DNA of 64,000 nt, from assembly GCF_030644225.1 (NCBI RefSeq), contig NZ_CP128650.1, positions 444,001 to 508,000 of the forward strand, in the 5' to 3' direction. The position numbers and the translations under genes were made by a program. Under the pieces are notes generated by a model that made no database searches, was not told the DNA's origin, and saw only the letters and a program-made list of their open reading frames with translations. Each line of letters opens with the position of its first letter. The stretch's first letter is position 1. Of the stretch, positions 1-7,938 are shown piece by piece. This DNA is from Selenomonas dianae. Its GTDB lineage: Bacteria > Bacillota > Negativicutes > Selenomonadales > Selenomonadaceae.

Positions 1-135
1 CAAATGCTCAAGGGTGTGATTGATTTTTTCATTATGGTGGAAAGATGGGGATGGGAAGATGCTGTTCTCACACTGATTGGTCTCTTTGTGCTCATTTGGG
101 TGGGAGAGAAAATATACGCTTTATGGAAGCGTTAA
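1..135 (+). CDS. small membrane protein, possibly cut by the window edge
   Basis: An open frame runs from the first base to a TAA at 133-135. With the ATG at 4 it would encode 43 residues; the gene may begin before the window. The peptide is hydrophobic in its middle (around AVLTLIGLFVLIWVG) and ends in basic residues, which fits one membrane helix with a cytoplasmic tail. I do not recognise a family. It lies 21 bases before the next small ORF on the same strand, so the two may be co-transcribed. Confidence 0.4.
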   Translation, partial: QMLKGVIDFFIMVERWGWEDAVLTLIGLFVLIWVGEKIYALWKR

Positions 136-156
136 AGGTGCACGGGAGGGGCGGTT

Positions 157-363
157 ATGGAACTCGTCAATATCAGCGGGAAATCGTTCCGTAAATGTGG
201 GTTCTGCAAGCATTGGTATGACCCGACGAATGCGGCGATCCGTCCGCGTGCGCCACGCATTGGACAGTGGGAGTATGAGCCGCAGATGAAGAACCGTTGC
301 CTCCTCACGAATGCGGAGCTGCCCGCCTTTCACTTCTGCGGGAAATACGAATGCAAGATTTAA
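157..363 (+). CDS. small cysteine-rich protein of unknown function
   Basis: This ORF encodes 68 residues and has a good ribosome site (GGGAGGGG, 144-151) just before its ATG. Cysteines lie at 14, 17 (CGFC), 48, 61 and 66, which suggests a small zinc-binding or metal-binding fold, although no family is recognised. The last codon is ATT and the TAA stop belongs to the inverted terminal repeat of the adjacent repeat element, so the native C-terminus may have been changed when that element arrived. It follows another small ORF closely. Confidence 0.55.
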   Translation: MELVNISGKSFRKCGFCKHWYDPTNAAIRPRAPRIGQWEYEPQMKNRCLLTNAELPAFHFCGKYECKI

Positions 364-526
364 GGAAACGCTGATAAATTCAGCCACGCCGTCTTGACGT
401 ATTTTTTTGCCCGCACTGCGCCCTCGATCCTCCACATAGCCCTTGCTATGTGTCCGGTTTGTCTCCTTGTTCGGACGAAAAAATCTACGCCAATCTGACG
501 GACTTCATTTTATCAGCGATTCCTTA
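361..526 (+). repeat. about 165-bp repeat with inverted ends, copy A
   Basis: The ends form an inverted repeat: 361-378 (TAAGGAAACGCTGATAAA) matches the reverse complement of 509-526 with one mismatch. The interior carries a short hairpin with arms CACATAGC and GCTATGTG. Related copies lie at 23773-23938 (inverted) and 55313-55479. There is no ORF inside, so it resembles a MITE or a structured intergenic repeat. With the terminator and promoter that follow, it fills the gene-free stretch 364-648. Confidence 0.85.
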
Positions 527-533
527 ATGAATG

Positions 534-571
534 ATCTGCTGCGGGAAATTTTTTCCTGCGGCAGATTTTTT
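534..571 (+). terminator. rho-independent terminator
   Basis: A 13-bp stem (534-546 with 554-566, two G-T pairs) is followed by a run of T to 571. It would end transcripts coming from the small ORFs and repeat copy A, and it isolates the next promoter. Confidence 0.75.
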
Positions 572-586
572 GTGGAAATGTTTCTT

Positions 587-615
587 TTGGTCTGTCTGTA
601 AAGATGTGGTATAAT
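587..615 (+). promoter_or_regulatory. sigma-70 type promoter of the Rpn gene
   Basis: TTGGTC (587-592) and a perfect TATAAT (610-615) are separated by 17 bases. The -10 box overlaps an upstream in-frame ATG at 604, which argues that the real start of the next gene is the ATG at 649. Confidence 0.75.
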
Positions 616-648
616 AACGAAAAACGATCTATTGAGGCAGGTGATCCG

Positions 649-1521
649 ATGCGTACGGCAGGAGGTCGGCAGTATCAGGACTCGGTGTTCCGTATGTATT
701 TCAACAACGAGGAGCGGTTGAGGGAGCTTGCGGGTGCGCTGCATGGATGCGTGTATGCGCCGGAGGAGCGGATCGAGATTGTAACGCTCGAAGGCACGTT
801 CCTGTCACAGATCAAAAATGATGTTTCGTTCGTGTTGGCGGATCGCTATCTTGTGTTTTTGGAGCATCAGAGTACGCCGAATGGAAATATGCCGCTGCGC
901 TGCTTGTATTATGTCTGCGAGCAGTTTCGGAAGGACATTGCGCCCAAGGAACTCTATGCAAAAAAGAAAATTCGGCTGCCAGTGCCGGAGTTTCACGTGT
1001 TTTATACGGGGGAGGACAATGAGCCCGAAGCGTATGAGATGAAACTCTCGGATGCATATGTCGCGGCGGGGGATGCCGTCAACTTGGAGCTTGTGGTTCG
1101 TTTTCACAATGTTTCCTATGATAAGGCAAAGGTGCTCCTACATCAAAGCCATGCCCTTCATGACTATGCCTTCTTGGTATGGTGTGTGAAGGAAAATATG
1201 CGACAGGGAATGGCACGGGAAAGTGCAATTCGTGAAGCAATTCGATACTGCATAGCACATGATGTGATGAAAGATTTTTTGGAAGCACATGAACGCGAGG
1301 TGATGAACATGGTCGGGTTTGAGTGGAATGAGAAGCTGTTTCGCGAAGCCGTATTTGAGGACGGTCTTGAACAAGGACTTGAGCAGGGACTTGAGCAGGG
1401 GCGTATCTCTGCTGTCCTCAATATGCTGAAGGAAAAACTTCCGCTCGACATGATCGCACGTGTGTCGGAGATGTCGGTCGAAAAAATTCGGGAGATCGGC
1501 AGAATGCACAGCTTGCTATAG
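649..1521 (+). CDS. Rpn family recombination-promoting nuclease/putative transposase
   Basis: This is a 290-residue protein of the Rpn/PD-(D/E)XK nuclease family. The known relatives RpnA-E are DNA endonucleases that raise RecA-independent recombination. The opening YQDSVFRMYF motif, Asp58 in KNDVSF and the E72-H-Q74 motif match the family active site, here with Gln in place of the usual Lys. Near the C-terminus the four-residue unit GLEQ is repeated three times, from a 12-base tandem repeat at about 1366-1402. I chose ATG 649 over ATG 604 because 604 lies in the promoter and 649 has a GGCAGG-like ribosome site. The gene stands alone between its own promoter and that of ilvB. Confidence 0.85.
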   Translation: MRTAGGRQYQDSVFRMYFNNEERLRELAGALHGCVYAPEERIEIVTLEGTFLSQIKNDVSFVLADRYLVFLEHQSTPNGNMPLRCLYYVCEQFRKDIAPKELYAKKKIRLPVPEFHVFYTGEDNEPEAYEMKLSDAYVAAGDAVNLELVVRFHNVSYDKAKVLLHQSHALHDYAFLVWCVKENMRQGMARESAIREAIRYCIAHDVMKDFLEAHEREVMNMVGFEWNEKLFREAVFEDGLEQGLEQGLEQGRISAVLNMLKEKLPLDMIARVSEMSVEKIREIGRMHSLL

Positions 1522-1542
1522 TTATCTTTCGTATGCTATAAT
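1513..1542 (+). promoter_or_regulatory. promoter of ilvB and possibly the pilus block
   Basis: TTGCTA (1513-1518) and TATAAT (1537-1542) are spaced 18 bases apart. The -35 box overlaps the stop codon region of the Rpn gene. Confidence 0.65.
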
Positions 1543-1580
1543 ATTCTTATCATTGTGTCGTGCTGTTGAGGAGTGCGTGT

Positions 1581-3245
1581 ATGAGAGGTGCGGAGGCGGT
1601 TCTGGCGTGTCTGCGGGAGCAGGATGTTGATACATTGTTCGGCTACCCGGGCGGGATGATCCTGCCGCTTTATGATGCGCTCTATGCACAGAAGGATATA
1701 CGCCAGATTCTTGTGACGCACGAGCAGAATGCCGCCCATGCGGCGGATGGCTATGCGCGTGCTACGGGGCGCGTCGGGGTCTGCATTGCGACGTCGGGAC
1801 CGGGCGCGACGAATCTCGTGACGGGACTTGCGACGGCGTATATGGACTCGATTCCGATGGTTGCGATTACGGGGCAGGTGGACATCGCCCTGCTCGGGCG
1901 CGATGCCTTTCAGGAGACGGACATCCTCGATGTGACGATGCCTGTTACGAAGCACAACTATAAAATTAAAAATGCGGCGGATCTCGTGCCGACGATTCGT
2001 CAGGCGTTCGCGCTTGCGCGCAGTGGGCGGCCGGGACCCGTGCTTCTCGATGTGCCGCGCAACCTCTTCTTCGAGGAGGTTTCCTACACGGCGGCGAAGC
2101 CGGAGGTGCGTACGCCGGGGAGTCCCGACGCGGACTTTATGATCTGTGCGGCGGAGGCGGCGGCGGAGATTGTCGCCTCCGCGCGTCCGCTCGTGATCGT
2201 GGGCGGCGGTGTGGTTTCTGCGGGAACGTCGGCGGAGGTCACGGCGTTCATCGAAAAGTATCATCTGCCCGTCGTGCATACGCTCATGGGCATGGGGGCT
2301 GTGCCGAGCACGCATCCGCAGATGCTCGGGTTTGCGGGGATGCATGGGGAGAAGGCGGCAAACTATGCCATCGGTGCGGCGGATCTCGTCATTGCGATCG
2401 GCAGTCGCTTTGCCGATCGCCAGACGGGCAACCTCAGCAAGTATACGGCAAACCGCAAGTTCATCCACATCGACATCGACCCTGCCGAGATCGACAAGAA
2501 CATCGAGAACAGCCTTGGTCTCGCGGGCGATATGCGTACGATCCTCGGGCTTCTCATGCGGCAGCCGCCAAAGAGTGATCTCGCGGCATGGTGGGAGCAG
2601 ATACGCACATGGCAGGAGGCATATGACTACGACTATCATGTCGGACGGCTGACCGTGCCGTGGGCGCTGCATCAGGTGGCGCAGAGCACGACGGGCAAGG
2701 CATATGCCTATGCGACGGATGTGGGGCAGCACCAGATGTGGGCGGCACTCCACCTGCGCGTGGAGGAGCCGCGGACGTGGCTGACCTCGGGCGGTCTCGG
2801 CACGATGGGCTACGGTCTGCCCGCTGCGATGGGCGCACAGCTCGCATGGGGGGACAGCCGCCGCGTGATCCACATCGCGGGCGACGGCGGTATCAAGATG
2901 ACGGGCAATGAGTTCTATACGATTGCGCGTCTCGGGTTGCCTGTGCTCTCGATCCTTGTGAACAACCGCAGCCTCGGTATGATCCGACAGCTGCAGAAGG
3001 TGCTCTACGATGAGCACTATATCGCCTGTGAGCTCGATCACGAGATGGACTATGTGAAATACGTGGAGAGCTTCGGCATCAAGGCGGTTGGTGTGTCAAC
3101 GCAGGAGGAGTTTGCAGCGGCGCTCAAGAGCGCACTGGAGGACAGAACACACCCGCGCGTGATCGTGATGGACGTGTGGCGCAGTTTCGTGGAGCCGATG
3201 ACAAAGGGCGGTGCGCGCATTGATGAGTTTGTGGACTTTAAGTAG
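1581..3245 (+). CDS. ilvB: acetolactate synthase, large (catalytic) subunit
   Basis: This 554-residue thiamine diphosphate enzyme joins two pyruvates, or pyruvate and 2-oxobutyrate, in the first shared step of valine, leucine and isoleucine synthesis. Visible signatures are FGYPGG near the N-terminus, the HEQNAAHAADGYAR segment with the catalytic Glu, and the thiamine-binding GDGG...NN motif. The sequence resembles anabolic IlvB more than catabolic AlsS. The start at 1581 is set by GAGGAG at 1568-1573. No ilvN regulatory subunit follows; the 3' end instead overlaps a pseudopilin gene, so the partner must be elsewhere or absent. Confidence 0.93.
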   Translation: MRGAEAVLACLREQDVDTLFGYPGGMILPLYDALYAQKDIRQILVTHEQNAAHAADGYARATGRVGVCIATSGPGATNLVTGLATAYMDSIPMVAITGQVDIALLGRDAFQETDILDVTMPVTKHNYKIKNAADLVPTIRQAFALARSGRPGPVLLDVPRNLFFEEVSYTAAKPEVRTPGSPDADFMICAAEAAAEIVASARPLVIVGGGVVSAGTSAEVTAFIEKYHLPVVHTLMGMGAVPSTHPQMLGFAGMHGEKAANYAIGAADLVIAIGSRFADRQTGNLSKYTANRKFIHIDIDPAEIDKNIENSLGLAGDMRTILGLLMRQPPKSDLAAWWEQIRTWQEAYDYDYHVGRLTVPWALHQVAQSTTGKAYAYATDVGQHQMWAALHLRVEEPRTWLTSGGLGTMGYGLPAAMGAQLAWGDSRRVIHIAGDGGIKMTGNEFYTIARLGLPVLSILVNNRSLGMIRQLQKVLYDEHYIACELDHEMDYVKYVESFGIKAVGVSTQEEFAAALKSALEDRTHPRVIVMDVWRSFVEPMTKGGARIDEFVDFK

Positions 3246-3648
3246 ACGTTTTTCCCGTGCGTGCAGGAGGGGGGAGCACGGCTTCTCCCTGCTCTCGACC
3301 CTGCTTGCCGTGATGATTCTCGCGGTGGTGCTTGCGATAGCCGTGCCGCGCTTCTCATCTGCGCTTGCAACGGCGAATACCGTGCGGATACAGGCGGATC
3401 TCACGGCGCTCGATACGGCGATTGTACTCTATCAGACGGCACATGGGACTGCCCCGACAAAACTCTCGGATTTGGAGCCGTATGTGACCAATGCGGAAAC
3501 GCTAAAGCCGCCCTCGGGAAATGTGATTCTCGATGGGAAGGAATCGTCTTTGACCAATCGAACTTATGAGATTACAACAAACGATAAGAAGATTTGTCGC
3601 GCGACCTGTGACGGAAAGACGGCGGAGGCATTCCGTCCGAAGGAATAA
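3223..3648 (+). CDS. type IV pilin-like protein (pseudopilin)
   Basis: A 141-residue protein with a class III prepilin leader: basic residues, then HG|FSLLSTLLAVMILAVV, cleaved after Gly20. Position +5 of the mature protein is Ser rather than the conserved Glu, as in some minor or initiating pilins. The rest would be a short periplasmic domain. The start lies inside ilvB (ATG 3223, with GTG 3211 as an alternative), because no start codon exists in this frame after the ilvB stop. It opens a run of overlapping pilus genes, so translation is probably coupled. It may be a T2SS G/H-like or a minor type IV pilin; which is not decided by sequence alone. Confidence 0.75.
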   Translation: MSLWTLSRRFSRACRRGEHGFSLLSTLLAVMILAVVLAIAVPRFSSALATANTVRIQADLTALDTAIVLYQTAHGTAPTKLSDLEPYVTNAETLKPPSGNVILDGKESSLTNRTYEITTNDKKICRATCDGKTAEAFRPKE

Positions 3649-3701
3649 TCGGTGTTCCCGTGGAGGGGGTACACTGTGTCAGAGAAACGGAGGTATATGC
3701 C

Positions 3702-4271
3702 ATGCAGGAGGAGGCGCAGATGCTTTTTCCCGCAGGTCGGCCTCTGCTTCTGCTGTCTGTGCTGTGGATGGTATCTGTCGGCGGCATCCTCTTTGTCTGC
3801 GGCTTTGGCGTACGCGCTCTGTGCGGCGGGCTCTTTGCGGCTGTTGTGCTGTGGCTTTCCTTTCTCGATCTGAGGGATGGTCTGCTCTATGACGTGATTA
3901 CCTTGCCGTTTGCGGCGGCGGGGCTTCTGTTTTCTCTGGCGGGCTTTTCCGTGCCCGTGGCAAATGCGGTAATTGGTGGGACGCTTTGTGGCGTCTTATT
4001 TTATTGCCTGTATATTGCCGCGCGGGGCGGGCTTGGCGGCGGCGATGTGAAATTTGCGGTGGGGCTTGGTGTGTGGCTCGGTTGGGAGGCTGCGGTGGTC
4101 GCTGTTTGGATTGCCTTTTTGCTCGGCGGCATTGCGGCGCTCTTTCTGCTTGTCACGCGGCGCAGAGGGCGGCGCGACGGGATTCCGTTCGGCCCTTTTC
4201 TCGCACTGGGCGGGTATGTCGCCTTTGTCGCCGGATCTGCGCTCTGGCGGCTTTACATGGGGCTCCTCTAG
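3702..4271 (+). CDS. prepilin peptidase, A24 family, short form
   Basis: This 189-residue membrane protein should cut prepilin leaders at the cytoplasmic side. The two catalytic aspartates of the family can be placed at Asp56 (in FLDLRDGLLYD) and in the GGGDVK motif. About six hydrophobic segments are visible. The N-terminal cytoplasmic methyltransferase domain with its cysteine motifs, present in PilD/GspO, is missing, as in archaeal-type and some Firmicute peptidases. ATG 3702 is chosen because ACGGAGG lies 8 bases before it. Its stop overlaps the next start (TAGTG). Likely substrates are the five neighbouring pilin-like proteins. Confidence 0.88.
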   Translation: MQEEAQMLFPAGRPLLLLSVLWMVSVGGILFVCGFGVRALCGGLFAAVVLWLSFLDLRDGLLYDVITLPFAAAGLLFSLAGFSVPVANAVIGGTLCGVLFYCLYIAARGGLGGGDVKFAVGLGVWLGWEAAVVAVWIAFLLGGIAALFLLVTRRRGRRDGIPFGPFLALGGYVAFVAGSALWRLYMGLL

Positions 4272-4759
4272 TGGGAAATATGCGCGGTATGGCGCTTCTT
4301 TCTGTGCTCATTGCACTCGCGGCTTTCGGCACGATCCTCTCGGCGGCCGTTCCGGTCGTGCGCGGACTCTATGCGCAGGCAGCAGTGGAATACGAGGCAG
4401 TGCAGCTCGTCGGGGAGCTGCGCCGCATACAGGCGGTCAGCCGCATGACGGCAATGCCGCTCTCCCTGTTTGAGGGACAGATCGCGTGGAAACGCGTGCC
4501 GCTCCTGCGGATTCACCCCAACGGTTATACGGTCAGTCACCCGTACAATGGCATTGTGTATGCGCACGCGCCGCTGCCGCTTGTGTGTTTCGAGCAGGAA
4601 ACGAAGAAGAATATGCCCATCGTGTTTGACCGCAACGGCGGCGTTGGTGAGGAGAGTCACAATATGACAATCCGCGTCTATGCTGTGGGCTGTGAGGATG
4701 TTGCTCTGCGTGTTGTGATTGATGGTGCGGCACGAATCCGCCTGGAACGGAGGAGGTAG
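4271..4759 (+). CDS. prepilin-like minor pilin
   Basis: A 162-residue protein starting at a GTG that overlaps the stop of the peptidase gene; ATG 4280 is an alternative. The N-terminus RG|MALLSVLIALAAFGTIL is a prepilin leader followed by the hydrophobic helix, again with Ser instead of Glu at +5. The remainder is soluble and contains no motif I recognise. The order within the block suggests a T2SS H- or I-like minor pilin that primes or caps the fibre. Confidence 0.7.
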   Translation: MGNMRGMALLSVLIALAAFGTILSAAVPVVRGLYAQAAVEYEAVQLVGELRRIQAVSRMTAMPLSLFEGQIAWKRVPLLRIHPNGYTVSHPYNGIVYAHAPLPLVCFEQETKKNMPIVFDRNGGVGEESHNMTIRVYAVGCEDVALRVVIDGAARIRLERRR

Positions 4760-4760
4760 T

Positions 4761-5159
4761 ATGCACCGAACGAGGTGTGGCGAGGCGGGGCACGTTCTCC
4801 TTGAGGCTGTTCTGCTCGGGCTGATTGTACTTGCGGTAGCGGCTTCGCTCGGCATTTTCGCGCGTACCGCGCTTTTGCGGGAGTACGCCGCTGCGCGTAT
4901 GGAGGCGGCACTTGTCGCACGCGCACAGTTTTCCCGCATGGAGGCGGCACTGGATACGGGGGTGCCGCCCCCATGCGGCGTGACCGAAGTCCGTGCAAAT
5001 GAGCGCATCTATCGGGTCGAAACCTCAGTCACACGGACAGAGGATTTTTACGATGTGCAGCTGCGGCTTTCGTGGCAGATTGCGGGGCACGCGGAAACGG
5101 TGGATTTTGTGCGGAGGATGCGGCATCATGTGCGCGTGGAAGATACGTCCGGAACGTAA
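4761..5159 (+). CDS. prepilin-like minor pilin with Glu+5
   Basis: This 132-residue protein begins at ATG 4761 with a strong ribosome site (GGAGGAGG, 4749-4756). The leader AG|HVLLEAVLLGLIVLAV has the expected Glu at +5 (residue 15), so it can probably make the salt bridge used in pilin assembly. A short, charged C-terminal domain follows. It overlaps the next gene by 32 bases. No closer family assignment is possible from sequence alone. Confidence 0.7.
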   Translation: MHRTRCGEAGHVLLEAVLLGLIVLAVAASLGIFARTALLREYAAARMEAALVARAQFSRMEAALDTGVPPPCGVTEVRANERIYRVETSVTRTEDFYDVQLRLSWQIAGHAETVDFVRRMRHHVRVEDTSGT

Positions 5160-5652
5160 TGACTGTGTGCGGGGCTTCCTGCTCACGGAGCTTGCCGTCG
5201 CACTGTCGGTCTTTGCACTCCTCCTGACGTTTCTTGCATTTGCACTCATGTGGAGTGTGCGGAGCTTTCGGCAGGAGTTGGCGGATGCCGAGCTGGAGCA
5301 GGAAATGCAGATCGCTGCGGCGCGGATTGTGGAGTCCGCCCTGCTGTCCGATCACATCGGCGAGCGGCAGCGCGGGATCTATGAGATGCGGCAGTGGGCG
5401 CGTACGGGCGCGGCACTTGACCGATATTGGCTCAGTGACGAGAATTTGGTGCTCAATGCGGTCACCAATCCAATCACCGGGGCATTCGAGGGGGCGGGCG
5501 TTCACATTACGGCGTTTTCCGTGGAGGAGGACGTGCACGTTCCGCGCCTCTATCACATTGAGATGAGGGGGGAGAGTACGGTGACGGGGCGTACATACAG
5601 CATTGCGACGGCAGTTTATCTGCGGGAGGATATGGGTGGACGGCAGCGATGA
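5128..5652 (+). CDS. prepilin-like protein, PilW/GspJ-like
   Basis: The 174-residue product has RG|FLLTELAVALSVFALLLTF at its N-terminus, with cleavage after Gly16 and Glu21 at +5. The pattern resembles PilW/GspJ minor pilins. ATG 5128 is supported by GCGGAGG at 5111-5117; GTG 5167 would also keep the leader. It overlaps both neighbours, which points to one polycistronic message. Confidence 0.68.
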   Translation: MCAWKIRPERNDCVRGFLLTELAVALSVFALLLTFLAFALMWSVRSFRQELADAELEQEMQIAAARIVESALLSDHIGERQRGIYEMRQWARTGAALDRYWLSDENLVLNAVTNPITGAFEGAGVHITAFSVEEDVHVPRLYHIEMRGESTVTGRTYSIATAVYLREDMGGRQR

Positions 5653-6097
5653 ACGCGGCGTAGTCTCCCTCGTCGGACTCTGTGTACTCATGGTGGTGCT
5701 CCTGTTCGGTCTTGCCCTGGCACATTTCGTGCACAGCGGCGGTGCGGTCGCAGCGGAGTATGAGCGTGAGATGCAGCTGCGGCTTGCGGCGGAGAGCGGT
5801 GTGGAGACGGCTGCCGCACGGCTCGAAGCCTCTGCGTCCGCCTACGGTGTACCGCCCGATCAAGGTGCGCACAGGCAGGTGACGATAGATCGTATCCCTA
5901 TGGCAGACGGCATTGAACTGTCCGTCTTTATCGAAACGCCGTCGGAGAATGCGCCGGCGGGGACGCTCGATGTCGCTGCGGCAGCACGCGACGTGAGCAC
6001 ACGGATGTCGGACGGCGTGACATGGCAGCGTGCAAAGGTCGTTCGTGCGCGTTTGGAGAAAAAGGGGGAGCGCTATGTTTGGCGGCGTTGGTTTTAG
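5636..6097 (+). CDS. PilX/GspK-like minor pilin
   Basis: This 153-residue protein starts at GTG 5636 after GGGAGGA. The N-terminus ERG|VVSLVGLCVLMVVLLF lacks Glu+5, which is the usual state in PilX and GspK proteins at the pilus tip. The body is rich in Ala and Glu (AAESGVETAAARLEA), as in PilX-type N-terminal helices. It is too short to hold the full GspK tip domain. Overlaps with both flanking genes are short and suggest coupling. Confidence 0.65.
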   Translation: MDGSDERGVVSLVGLCVLMVVLLFGLALAHFVHSGGAVAAEYEREMQLRLAAESGVETAAARLEASASAYGVPPDQGAHRQVTIDRIPMADGIELSVFIETPSENAPAGTLDVAAAARDVSTRMSDGVTWQRAKVVRARLEKKGERYVWRRWF

Positions 6098-7256
6098 GCT
6101 GCGTGCGCCGTGTGTGGCGGTAGGGCTGTATCCTGCGGTACATGGGCTGCTGCTCGTCCGTCTGGATGCCGTCGGAGCGGCGGACGGTGCGTGGCAGGTT
6201 ACGGAGTCACGCACGCCGGCGCACGGCTGCCCTGCACCCTCGGAGGCGCGTGCGCTTGCTGCGTTCGTGCGCACGGAACTCGTGCGTGCGGGGTGGGAGA
6301 ATCTGCCGCTTGCGCTCGCTCTTCCCGCCACCGAGGCAAAGACAGGACAGCGGGAGCTGCCCGTGCGGCTCGCGGGGGCGGAGCTGCGGGCGGCACTCCT
6401 CTGGGCGGAGCGTGCCGAGGCGGACGAGCGGGGAGAGCAGCTGTCCTGTGAGCGGTGCCTTTGCTGTATGGCACTGCCCGACGAGCCGTCGCCGTGCTAT
6501 TGGACGGCGTGTATGGAGGAGGAGCGCGTACGGGGATATTTCGCCGCATTCCGTGCGCTGGGGCTCGATCTGCGGCGCCTCACGATCTGCCCGGAGGAGG
6601 AAGGTGTATATGCGGATATGACCGCGGCGGCACGTGCGCCTCATACGTCATGGGAAACCGTACGCTCCGAAGCTGCACCTGCCGTCTATGCAGGGCTGCT
6701 CCTGCGCACGGGGACGGCGGAACATCTTTACTGGACAGAGGAAAAGCCGCTGCGCGAACGCATTCGTGCGGTCGCTGCGCCGCTGATCGCTGTCCTTGCG
6801 GGCGTGGTCTTTGTCGCCTGTGTGAGTGCCGACATAGCCTCCTGTATGACGGCGCGGGAGGCTGCCGCACGTGCCGGGGAGGAGTTGCAGCAGCACACGT
6901 CCGAACACGGTCATATGGAGGCCTTTGCCGCGCTGCGCGGGGATGTCGCGCAGCGCGAGGAAGCGTTGCGTGCGTTTGCCGCAGAATCTCTGCCGCTGCG
7001 TGCGCTGCTCGTACATCTCGGCAGCGTATCGACGGACGGCATTCGCTTTACAGATGTGCGGGCAGAGGGACGGTCTGTCCGCATGGACGGCATTGCGGCA
7101 GACTATACGGTACTCGCCGCATTCATGAAAACCATGGAGGAGGATTCCTTTTTCCCCGCAGCGGTCACGCTCGCACATACCGGCGCGGCATCGGCAAGGG
7201 AAGGTGAAGCAGCGTCCGCAGCAGGCATCCGTTTCACGCTGCACGGCGACTGGTAG
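6075..7256 (+). CDS. PilM/PilN-like pilus assembly protein
   Basis: A 393-residue protein. From about residue 232 there is one membrane helix (VAAPLIAVLAGVVFVACV), then a coiled region and a small alpha/beta domain typical of PilN/GspL C-termini. The N-terminal 230 residues take the place of the actin-like PilM/GspL cytoplasmic domain, but the nucleotide-binding motifs of PilM are not evident. I infer a GspL-like fusion of a degenerate PilM domain with PilN. ATG 6075 has GGGGGAG just upstream. It lies directly before the PilO-like gene, matching pilM-N-O order. Confidence 0.65.
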   Translation: MFGGVGFRLRAPCVAVGLYPAVHGLLLVRLDAVGAADGAWQVTESRTPAHGCPAPSEARALAAFVRTELVRAGWENLPLALALPATEAKTGQRELPVRLAGAELRAALLWAERAEADERGEQLSCERCLCCMALPDEPSPCYWTACMEEERVRGYFAAFRALGLDLRRLTICPEEEGVYADMTAAARAPHTSWETVRSEAAPAVYAGLLLRTGTAEHLYWTEEKPLRERIRAVAAPLIAVLAGVVFVACVSADIASCMTAREAAARAGEELQQHTSEHGHMEAFAALRGDVAQREEALRAFAAESLPLRALLVHLGSVSTDGIRFTDVRAEGRSVRMDGIAADYTVLAAFMKTMEEDSFFPAAVTLAHTGAASAREGEAASAAGIRFTLHGDW

Positions 7257-7264
7257 GAGGATGG

Positions 7265-7837
7265 ATGGGACGATTTTCAGAACGTCGGCGCATGGCACTT
7301 GCGTTGATCTGGGCGGCGGGGCTCTGCCTTTTCTACGTTTTTGCAGCTGCGCCGTATCTTTCAGCCGTACGCGGAGCGGCATATGCCGCGCGGATGGAGG
7401 CACAGGTGCAGTGTGCCCGTGTGGACGCATATCATCAGATGCTGCTGCGCGATGCACAGGCAGAGGAAAAACTGCGTCTGCGTCAGCTGCGCCTTGCCCG
7501 CGCGACCCCGAAGAACCTCGACCAGAGCGATTTTATCCATGCGGTTGAGACTCTTGTGCGGCGCAGCGGGGTGACAATGGACGGACTCACGTCCATGCCC
7601 TTCGAGCAGAGGGACGGGCTTGTCGTACAGCCGATGGAACTGCATCTGCACGGCAATTATTTTGATGTGCTTTCATTTCTTTATGGGATACAGGAGGGGG
7701 CGCGTGCGATTCGCTTCGGCGATTTTGCACTGACCACAGAGGGGGATGTGGTTCACGGTGTCTTTCGTATCGAGATTGCAGCGCGTGCGGGGGCGGAACA
7801 GCAGGCAGATATGGACGATCTATCCAACGATAAATAA
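7265..7837 (+). CDS. type IV pilus inner-membrane protein PilO-like
   Basis: A 190-residue bitopic protein: basic N-terminus, one membrane helix at about 10-31, a coiled segment, then a ferredoxin-like periplasmic domain (from about 85) as in PilO/GspM. It would form the alignment complex with the PilN-like protein encoded just upstream. The ribosome site GGAGG is 5-6 bases before ATG 7265. It is the last gene of the pilus block; the ATPase, platform protein and secretin genes are not in this window. Confidence 0.75.
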   Translation: MGRFSERRRMALALIWAAGLCLFYVFAAAPYLSAVRGAAYAARMEAQVQCARVDAYHQMLLRDAQAEEKLRLRQLRLARATPKNLDQSDFIHAVETLVRRSGVTMDGLTSMPFEQRDGLVVQPMELHLHGNYFDVLSFLYGIQEGARAIRFGDFALTTEGDVVHGVFRIEIAARAGAEQQADMDDLSNDK

Positions 7838-7877
7838 ACGTATGCTGCCCGGCAGGAAAAGAAAGAAAAATAGCGAA

Positions 7878-7896
7878 ATTATCCAAGTGGGATAAT
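7878..7896. promoter_or_regulatory. palindrome upstream of aroC, possible operator
   Basis: ATTATCC (7878-7884) and GGATAAT (7890-7896) form a perfect 7-bp inverted repeat with a 5-base spacer, in the only gap between the pilus block and the aro genes. It could bind a dimeric regulator; no T-run follows, so it is not a terminator. Confidence 0.4.
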
Positions 7897-7938
7897 GATT
7901 CTTGATGGAATATTACATAAATTTACAGGGGGATTTGG

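Noticed and set aside
361-526. Insertion sequence or transposase at repeat copy A
   Set aside because: No open frame of useful length exists within the element, and I saw no target duplication; the adjacent Rpn gene has no inverted ends of its own and is probably unrelated.
604-648. Upstream ATG start for the Rpn gene
   Set aside because: The ATG lies within the promoter, next to the -10 box, so it cannot be in the transcript; ATG 649 has a ribosome site.
1536-3041. Minus-strand open frame of 501 codons opposite ilvB
   Set aside because: Arg/His-rich translation with no family resemblance; ilvB on the plus strand is unambiguous.
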